A DNA stretch of 64,000 nt from assembly GCF_910592395.1 (NCBI RefSeq), contig NC_088313.1, positions 746,501-810,500 on the forward strand. The letters run 5' to 3'. The stretch comes from Lineus longissimus. Lineage: Eukaryota; Nemertea; Pilidiophora; Heteronemertea; Lineidae. Shown piece after piece: positions 56,901 to 64,000 of this stretch. The translations under genes and the position numbers were made by a program. Position 1 is the first letter of the stretch, and every line of letters starts with the position of its first letter. The notes beneath the pieces were generated by a model. It was not told where the DNA came from and searched no databases. It saw only the letters and a list, made by a program, of their open reading frames with translations.

Positions 56901-59900
56901 ATTCCTCGAATCCTTTCAGATATCGGCGTGATTCTCGGCGAGAAACTTCGAGATGAAATGATAAAGAAGTTTAAGATTGATGTCATGTTCCAGAAGATTA
57001 TTGCCCTCGATACCTGTAAGTAGTCATAATGTTACAATGCAGCATCCGCTCATCACCGCTGCTATAACTTTCTATATTACCGTGTCTTCTAGTCATGGTA
57101 TTCTAACCATAAAGCTAACAATGTAACTTCAAGTTCTTTTATACCAACAAGTATATACTTGATACCAAGTATAAAGCCATGACAATTTAAATTTTATTTA
57201 TCATTTATTATAACTTTTATCAAGTAAAGGTGTAATACAATCCATCGTGTTTCTTCCAGCAATGCAAAAGCTGAATGGCGCCTTCAATTCGGCTGCTACC
57301 CAACAAACAGCATTCAAAACTGCATCGGATGACTTGAAGGCAAAGTTAGATACTGAGCGAGGCAAAGTCGTTGCCACACAGGGTGTAACGGGTTGTTCAG
57401 GCGTAGTATCATGCAATACCTATCCGACAGCTACATTGGATATTGACTCGAACCCTGCTTTGGTAGGTATAACTATTCCTCTATCATGAGGTTAAAGATG
57501 TTTGGAAATGTTTTCGCATGGCTCTCATTTCTCAAGTTTCTCTTCAAATTTGGTGAAAGGAAACCTCCCTCAAATGAATATTGACATTTAAATCATTCCA
57601 ATCTTCAATCAACTGCGACAGTTCCTGAAAATGAGGACTTTTGCAGGATAGGTTTCCCATGCCAAAGTCAACTATCAGTAGCCTTATTTCCTCTGGTAGC
57701 TTCTATCCTGGTATAAATGTAAAATGTGAGGCCCCACATATTGGGAGAGGATCATCGATGTCTCAAATCATGGACTCTGTATATTGATTTTCATCCAGCG
57801 AATGTATAGGATATGATCAGGCATCATATTGTTTTAATTGTGTTGATTCTCTTTTGAAGATACCAAACATAGATACCACAGATATAAACGCTGCTGCATC
57901 AAAGAATCTCACAGATGAGTTTGAAAAAGTAGGTATCATGAGCATGTTCTCTTTTTGCTATGAAAGATTTCCTTTCAATTCTGGCTTGAGCACAGGATTA
58001 TAGATCCGACTTAGTTCCTCTAGCTTTGTCTTACCTTGGCTGATCTCTCACAGTCTCACAGTGACATTGACCCGGCCTCCAGGGATTGTGACCCGGGCTT
58101 GAAATAACCCTTGAAAATTGTCTTTTGAAGCATGAAATTTTCAACTAACTGTTAACTTAAAAACTATTACAACACTAATAGACTCCCTATCCAGAAAGTT
58201 GAAATCTCAAGAAGTGACAAGACCGTGATGTGAATGGTGCAAGCAAGGTGTTTTATTTTCATGATGTTGGCAAATAACCTTTATTCGATGAACATTCCTT
58301 ACCACCTTACCACCTTACCACCTTACCACCTTACCACGTTACCACCTTTCCACCTTACCACCTTGCCACGTTACCACCTTACCACCTTACCACCTTGCCA
58401 CCTTACCACCTTACCACCTTACCACCTTACCACCTTACCACCTTACCACCTTTCCACCTTTCCACCTTACCACCTTACCACCTTACCACCTTACCCCGTT
58501 ACCACCTTACCACATTACCACGTTACCACCTTACCACCTTACCACCTTACCACCTTACCACCTTACCACCTTTCCACCTTTCCACCTTACCACCTTACCA
58601 CCTTACCCCGTTACCACCTTACCACGTTACCACCTTACCACGTTACCACCTTACCACGTTACCACCTTACCACGTTACCACCTTACCACGTTACCACCTT
58701 ACCACGTTACCACCTTCCCACCTTGCCACCTTACCACCTTAACACCTTACCGCATTACCACCTTACCACCTTACCACCTTACCACGTTACCACCTCACCA
58801 CGTTACCATGTTACCACCTTACCACCTTACCACCTTACCCCCTTACCACATTACCACGTTACCACATTACCGCCTTACCACCTGCTCTATTTGCAGTCAA
58901 CAAAGAGTTTCTATGATATCCCAACAACGATTCAGACTGATACAGCTACAGTGAGAGCGGGTGAGCTGCTTAATTTATGCTATAACTTTCTTTCAAACAT
59001 TTTGTGTTTCTGTTAGTGTGTTGTCATGATTTGTTATGCATGAAGTGCAGATGACGTCATCATCGACATGATACTGGATAGCGAACACATGGTGATGAGC
59101 CAAGCACTGCCCTCTTTGGCATTGTATAGGAAGTAACCCCGATTTGCAAACATAAAAATCACCCAAAAATATTGAGAAAACACACCGTCACATGTTTTTG
59201 ATATAGTGATGCTTTTCCTGTCATCAGGAGTGACCATGGGTTGGCTGCAAGTGATGTCAAGTGCTTTTTGTTTCTTTAAAAATATCTTCATATTCCAGAC
59301 GCAATCCAAAAAATTGATTCCTTTTACTCGACCATCAACAATGCGATGAAGCAGGTCAGCGGACTCACAAACAACGTAAGTCATTTACACTTTCAAAAAC
59401 GTTTACATCAAACCATAAGTTGTCTTTATGATATTCAAAGCATTGGAATGATGCACCTGATAACGAGGGAAGTCTCCAGTCAAGAACTACATGTACTTCA
59501 AACATGGCCTGCAAAATATCTGAATTTTAAATTGAAATAGTAAAATGTCCAGGTTTACCCATCTTGACCCTCAAGCCTTGAATCCCCTCCCCTGACCCAG
59601 ACTCTGTTACACCAACTAACTCTGATGGTTCAGAATGAGGTTTACCATACATGTCCATGAAATGAAATGAAATGTTTTTTTGATATTCTCCAGTTGGGTG
59701 TGCTGACTGACGCAAAGAAAATGATTACGGAATACACTGGTCAGATTGGGCCATATGACAAGTACCGGTAAGTACTGCTCACTTATCAAATCATGCACAA
59801 TTGGTTATGTCAAGTTCACCTTGCCCTCAACTGAAGGAAGAAGGGCATTTCACAGTCTCTAAAATTTGCCTTTGACGTATTCATGGAGTTACATGTTGGG

Positions 59901-62900
59901 AAAAGAAACATTGTTGAAAACTGTAGGAGGCTATGAGCCTTCTGTCACAGTCTGGCAGTCATCGCCTGGCAATAAGATATAGTTGGACCAACAGTAAATA
60001 CGTCTGAACGAATGGTGTAGTGCTTAATGATTGATGTCTATTCATTTCAGATGGTATGGTGGCATAGGCCTTGGTTGCCTTCTCATCATGATTGCGGGGT
60101 TCCAGTACATCGGATGCATAATTGGGGCTGTCACGTACAGACCAAAGGTGGATCCAACTGAGAGAAGCTGCTGTAATCAGACTGGTGCAAACTTTCTTAT
60201 GGCGTGAGTTTCTTGTCAGTCTTATTTCTCTTACACTCTTGCATCATATACCGTCATCATCCAGCGTGTGTTTTGATCATTAGTTCAACCATTTATAAGA
60301 AGCTGCGGTGGTGTAGAGGCTCGGGTCTCTGACTCAGGAGGTGAAACTTTGGCGGTCCTGTTCCGTCTGCTAAGTCACAGTTTGATTCGTTATTTTCTTT
60401 CAGATCTGTTGGATTCGCTTTCATCTTCTCCTGGCTGCTAATGCTGCTCACCAGTCTGACCTTCATCGTAGGAGGAAACCTACAGAAGCTGATGTGCGAG
60501 CCCCTCCTTGATCCAAATTTTAAAATTTTTAAGACAGTAAGCTTCAGGAATTTTAGACTCTTTTGCTAGCAAACAAAATGACTATGGCCGCGTTAAACAT
60601 GTAACTCTCAAATGATTATATCATGGCTCACTGCGTTATGATGAACATCACAATTTACTCCATTGCAAAGTCATGACACTGTCATTTCCTTATTATTCGA
60701 ATATTTATGTTGACGACATATCTTTACCAAGATAAGCCACCAAAACTTAATTTAATGTAGATTACACGAATACCTTTCCCTCATTAGGTTACATGACCTT
60801 GGCCTGATTATTCGTTTGCGTTTAGCATAACGTAAAGCTGGAAATGTTTGTTACCCTTTTATCATCGCCGTTTTAGCAATACCGAGATAATCGTGAAATA
60901 ACTGACCTAACAAATGAAAATCTGATTGAAATTACTATCACAGGGTTGTCAAAATGCTAAATTCAATGCAGGCCAAAGTTGCAACTTCACAAAATAACGA
61001 AACAAAAAATGGCCACAAGTAATTCTAGGTTTACAGTAAAGCCATCATTATACTCTCAATTCTGCAGCAGTCACAAAGATGTTATAATCATTTATCTTCA
61101 ATTCCAGCTGATTGATAAACCAAACGGCATACTTGGTGACGGATATTTCCTCTCTGGCATGATCCTTGGAGACAATAAAATCAATTTGACAATTTCTGGA
61201 GTTTTAAGGTTAGTAAATATTATTTGATACGTTGCTCTAAAATACCTGGATTTAGAATGAACCACACTTTACAGTGTAAATGCACTGTGCGCAAACGAAG
61301 CCTTCAGCGGTTATGGTCTGAGGCAACCTCGGTTTTGGTCAACATTTTAACTCCACCCTCACGTTTTGGTGAGACAACCATTACCTCCAGTGAGGTATCA
61401 ATGCCTTAAACATACACATGCCCTACAACAGGTAAGGAGAGGGCACCTTTTCCAGGGGGAGTAAGACTGCTACAACAGAATCCTCTGTAAATTGTTGAGA
61501 AGGTTGAATTATGGGCCTTGGGTTCCTCATCTCTTTTATAAACTTGGAATGTGCTGGACAGCAACACACTAGGCCTGTGCTGTTGGATGGACGTGCCTAT
61601 GCTCATACACCCTGTTTTGTCTGAGGACAACTGATTTGATGACATGTCTCCTCGATACTGCCTTCAGTACAACCCATCAGCCCTTGTGATTCAACGTGTA
61701 GCCTTATTCAGCCCTCACCTCGGGTAATTTGCTTGTGTACATGAATGCTGACAGAATGAAGCAGCCTCTCACTTGTGAGGAATAGGTCCAAAAGGAAACC
61801 TGTTGAATCTGAGCTAAAAATGAATTCAACCAGCTCTTCTTTGTCTAATCAGAAAAAAATTGTTTTTTGCAGTGATTGCAAGAACCATAAATCGGCTTGG
61901 AAAGCTCTGAAGCTAAATAACTTGATTGACCTCAGTTCGGCCACTGATTACAAAAGTGTAGGTTTTGATTATTTTGTCATTTGATTAGTTCATATTGATG
62001 CATTTTTTTGGTGAGGATGTTGTTTTTTTCATAGAAGTTTTTTGGAATTCATGTTTACCCTTTTCTTGTTACGACTTAAAAATGTGAAATTCATTCAAGC
62101 GATCGTTTCTAAGGCATTACGTTGATTAAGTTCATAAAGCTGATCCCCTAAGAATGTTGACTAAAGACAGAATATTTTGATAAGATAAGAAAAGATTAGG
62201 TCTGCATCCCTTCAAATGGTGGCAGTCTTTTTTAATTTGTTTATTTTTTCAGCAATTTAATATCGAAGATGATCTTAAAAATAACAACAATATTGATCTG
62301 TCGGGCGTAACAACAGTGACAGGTGATCTCATGACAACCTTGGACAAATTAAAACAATCTCTGAATGCTGACTTCACTTTGATGATTGCAGAGGTAGGTG
62401 GTTGTGGGCAATTTCTGAGATTGGCTCCATGATATTGATACCAACTTTGGAGCAGCTAAGGTCACTTGACCTAGCGATGATCTGGATCAACCAGACAACA
62501 ATGTGGGTAGAACAGTGGGGAATGCCAGTTAGCAATATTGGATGTAAAGCCATAGATATATTGAGACAGAAGTGGGAAAACTCATTTGAGAGGATGCTAA
62601 GCTGGTGGTGAAAAAGTGGATAAGGGAGGAGAGGATTGCTAAGTTTGTATGAGATTCTACAATAAAGTATTGTTTATCAATGAATGGACCAGCCAGCTAA
62701 TGGCTTCGGAGACACGCTGTACGTCCAAACTCCTGTCTCTAATGCCAGGCGCCTAACGAGAAGGTTTTTTGTACCCTATAATTAACTAGCTGTGGTGGCT
62801 AACCAACTGGCCGCATCGGAAAGAGGTTAGCAGTGAGCCTTGAACCTATAACCTTCTATCAACAAGGCGGACGTCTTGACCACGAGGCGATCACGGTATA

Positions 62901-63814
62901 TGGTACTTATTTATACAATTACAATGTAAGGTTGATTTACATTTTAGCTTTCCAAGGATTCGGTCAAGACACCCCTCACTCCTTATGCTGATGGCTTGAT
63001 TAGTGAGGCGGGGAAAGCAGGAGTAACAGGAACTACTGCTGAGGGAGAACTGAGAGCAGAAGCAGCAACTATTAAAGCCCTTGATGGAACAGAGGTCCAA
63101 ACTACAGACACAGCAAGAGTAAGATCATCTTAAAAATCTAACTATAAAAATTCTGATTTTGATCTTTTAGCAGTTTCTTGTGCAGTGACAGACACATTTG
63201 CATCACCTTTTTGAAGTCGTCCTTGAGTTAGAACATGTAACATTTAAGCAGCGGAGACTTCTTTTCAATGCAAAATCGATTCTTGCTGACACTTTCCATG
63301 ATTGCAGAAGAGTTTGCGCGTTGTTTTTGTGGTCAATTTTGATGGTTTTCATAGCATGTCTTACGGATCAGTGCATTTAGTGTACATGATAAAGGACTTC
63401 ACTGTTTCCACTGACGTAAAGTTGGCAAATGCTACATGTACTGGTGATATATTGTTATACTGTTTAATTGACCAAGTGAGACGGAGTCGGTCAATCACCG
63501 AACGTGATGAATGTGTAGCAGTTGACCTTCTCATCCATTGTTTACTTTCAGGTAGCCTTCAATGCTTCTCTCACCACAATTCAAACAGATAAGTTGCAGG
63601 TTCAGGTAAGTTTTATCCAGGACTGGCCCTCGAGATTCTTCCTATGTCATGTTACGACATTTACGACTCTGTCCTCATAAGAGCAAAAGCGGACCTGACG
63701 ACCTCTAATCTGTCTTTTCTGTTTTGTTTTCAGCTTGATATCGATGCTGTTAACACTTCACTGATTGATCTACAATCCTACCTACAGAACAATGCAAGTA
63801 CGCTTGTCACCACG
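52638..63814 (+). CDS. PROM1: Prominin B, tandem paralog, 5' 19 coding exons (continues beyond window)
   Basis: Exons: 52638-52890, 53943-53998, 54953-55158, 55372-55492, 56448-56514, 56920-57015, 57260-57462, 57860-57928, 58897-58960, 59299-59375, 59694-59767, 60051-60203, 60404-60536, 61108-61208, 61873-61957, 62253-62393, 62948-63118, 63552-63605, 63734-63814. All are GT-AG and frame is kept, giving 735 codons. Exon lengths match prominin A except exons 1, 2 and 8 (shorter by 3, 3 and 6 nt) and the split of A's exon 9. The start at 52638 (MEHFYPLVFILTFIAVAYG) is a signal peptide; the acceptor ending 52618 implies a 5' UTR intron. TM1 to TM4 and most of the second large loop are present. 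TM5 and the tail lie to the right. No frame damage was seen, so it appears functional. Confidence 0.93.
54131..54860. repeat. 33-bp minisatellite, about 22 copies (prominin B intron 2)
   Basis: The unit GTGATGAGGTGGCCCAGTGG, then CAGTGTGGTAAGC, is highly uniform. It holds TGGCCCAGTGG, a match to the tRNA A-box (TGGCNNAGTGG), and TGGTAAGC, close to a 5' splice site. Because 33 is a multiple of three, long open frames exist on both strands; they are by-products of the repeat. Confidence 0.93.
54953..55492 (+). CDS. PROM1: Prominin B exons 3-4: TM1, cysteine-rich loop, TM2
   Basis: TM1 contains FGICFAIGILFVIIMPIVG and the loop is CCFCCCRLCGNCGGKK. TM2 contains IAFTVLGFVMATFIM. Exon 3 is 206 nt as in A, and 54980-55029 is base-for-base identical to 35838-35887. 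Exon 4 is much less alike at the DNA level. Confidence 0.93.
56448..59767 (+). CDS. PROM1: Prominin B exons 5-11: first large extracellular loop
   Basis: Includes NYNFTASVLKRDLD, IGVILGEKLRDEMIKK, the cysteine pair CSGVVSC and ASKNLTDEFEK. Exons 9 (58897-58960) and 10 (59299-59375) together equal the single 141-nt exon 9 of prominin A. The last exon ends DKYR at the same phase-2 junction as in A. Confidence 0.9.
56536..56645. repeat. Interspersed repeat fragment (prominin B intron 5)
   Basis: ACAGTGGAACCCCGGTAACA, then CGACCACTC and GGTGGTCGCGTTAGTGACG, look like the end of a non-autonomous DNA element: GTAACACGACCAC and GTGGTCGCGTTA form an imperfect inverted pair. A piece of the same (GGGGTGGTCGCGTT) appears near 63913. 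Confidence 0.5.
58300..58883. repeat. 8-bp tandem array (CCACCTTA)n, about 73 copies (prominin B intron 8)
   Basis: The unit CCACCTTA, with CCACGTTA, CCACCTTT and CCACCTTG variants, runs to 13 nt before the exon 9 acceptor AG (58896). Eight is not divisible by three, but the 24-nt triple unit gives a long spurious frame. The complementary strand is GGTGGTAA repeated. Confidence 0.93.
59977..60015 (+). repeat. Short dispersed repeat shared with 30540-30580
   Basis: ATATAGTTGGACCAACAGTA followed by AATACGTCTGAACGAA, in the intron before exon 12 of prominin B. Confidence 0.5.
60051..60536 (+). CDS. PROM1: Prominin B exons 12-13: TM3, second cytosolic loop, TM4
   Basis: TM3 contains YGGIGLGCLLIMIAGFQYIG and TM4 contains FAFIFSWLLMLLTSLTFIVG, then GNLQKLMCEPLLDP. 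The cytosolic loop (RPKVDPTERSCC) differs from that of A. Confidence 0.93.
60299..60350 (+). repeat. tRNA-like SINE head fragment (prominin B intron before exon 13)
   Basis: GGTGGTGTAGAGGCTCGGGT, then CTCTGACTCAGGAGG, mimics a tRNA D-arm and anticodon arm, much like the SINE head at 44411. No good B-box follows, so it is a fragment. Confidence 0.4.
61108..63814 (+). CDS. PROM1: Prominin B exons 14-19: second large extracellular loop (to window end)
   Basis: The conserved LIDKPNGILGDGYFLSGMIL block opens this part. The sequon in INLTI matches A, and YADGLISEAGKAGV aligns with A's YADGLIAIANLPS. The exon lengths 101, 85, 141, 171, 54 and 81 nt are identical to those of A's exons 13-18. The last donor in the window is at 63815. 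Confidence 0.9.
62800..62897 (-). repeat. tRNA-derived repeat (prominin B intron before exon 17)
   Basis: On the minus strand CGCCTCGTGGTCAAGACGTC, then CGCCTTGTTGATAGAAGG and TATAGGTTCAAGGCTC, give A-box-like and B-box-like segments at tRNA spacing. The orientation is opposite to prominin B and to the SINE at 44405. Confidence 0.5.
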
Positions 63815-64000
63815 GTGAGTAACTTTATTATTATAAGTTCTTAAAAGATGGGTAACGGTACAAATGGCTAGAGATGAATCCCTGGACTGAGTTCAAATAG
63901 TCGTTTTTACAGGGGTGGTCGCGTTGATTGCTGATATCATGTAAAATAGTGATTTCTGACTGTAAATAAAGACATTATTCTCCTTTTTTGCTTTCAATGG
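63815..64000 (+). other. Prominin B intron, cut by window end
   Basis: After the donor at 63815 only intronic sequence is seen, with the short repeat piece GGGGTGGTCGCGTT near 63913. Confidence 0.6.

Noticed and set aside
57860-57928. Possible frameshift in prominin B exon 8
   Set aside because: Recounting gave 69 nt and an open phase-0 exon (IPNIDTTDINAAASKNLTDEF). It is only two codons shorter than A's exon 8.
58234-59016. 260-codon frame of leucine/threonine/proline/tyrosine repeats
   Set aside because: Produced by the 8-bp (CCACCTTA)n array in prominin B intron 8, and it runs into a real exon in a different phase.

Overview
The window is animal nuclear DNA, most likely from a marine invertebrate. 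Its genes have many short exons with GT-AG introns, and the introns and spacers are full of minisatellites, tRNA-derived SINE pieces and non-autonomous DNA transposons. I cannot name the phylum from sequence alone. Exon coordinates below come from reading splice sites and codon phase by eye and from family knowledge. No alignment or transcript was available.

Layout. (1) 1-468, minus strand: the first two coding exons of a G-protein-coupled receptor kinase of the GRK4/5/6 class; the rest lies beyond the left edge. A compact promoter (YY1, CCAAT and CRE-like motifs) sits behind it. (2) About 660-8130: repeat-rich spacer with a 79-bp minisatellite, a fold-back element, a decayed non-LTR retrotransposon tail that runs into a 68-bp satellite, and a 56-bp palindromic satellite. 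(3) 8334-27760, plus strand: a complete 20-exon TCERG1 (CA150) gene coding for about 1,101 residues, with three WW and six FF domains. It carries a family of box C/D snoRNA-like genes, one in each of five consecutive introns (6 to 10); the copy in intron 8 is split by a 2.3-kb repeat. (4) 27761-33012: TCERG1 3' UTR and spacer. (5) 33108-47482, plus strand: a complete prominin (CD133 family) gene, here prominin A, about 871 residues in 25 coding exons. (6) 47483-52618: 3' UTR and spacer, with a possible first exon for the next gene. (7) 52638-63814 and beyond, plus strand: a second prominin gene, prominin B, with 19 coding exons visible (735 codons) before the window ends.

The two prominins are a tandem duplicate pair. 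Almost all matched exons have the same length and phase, yet the proteins have diverged, except for a 50-nt identical run in the exon coding for TM1. Prominin B has an intron that A lacks, and large tandem arrays in its introns 2 and 8.

The most notable signal is the intronic snoRNA family in TCERG1. C and D boxes, terminal stems that change in a compensatory way between copies, sense orientation and one copy per intron all support it. Its 5' segment resembles the 18S-pairing segment of U14 (SNORD14).
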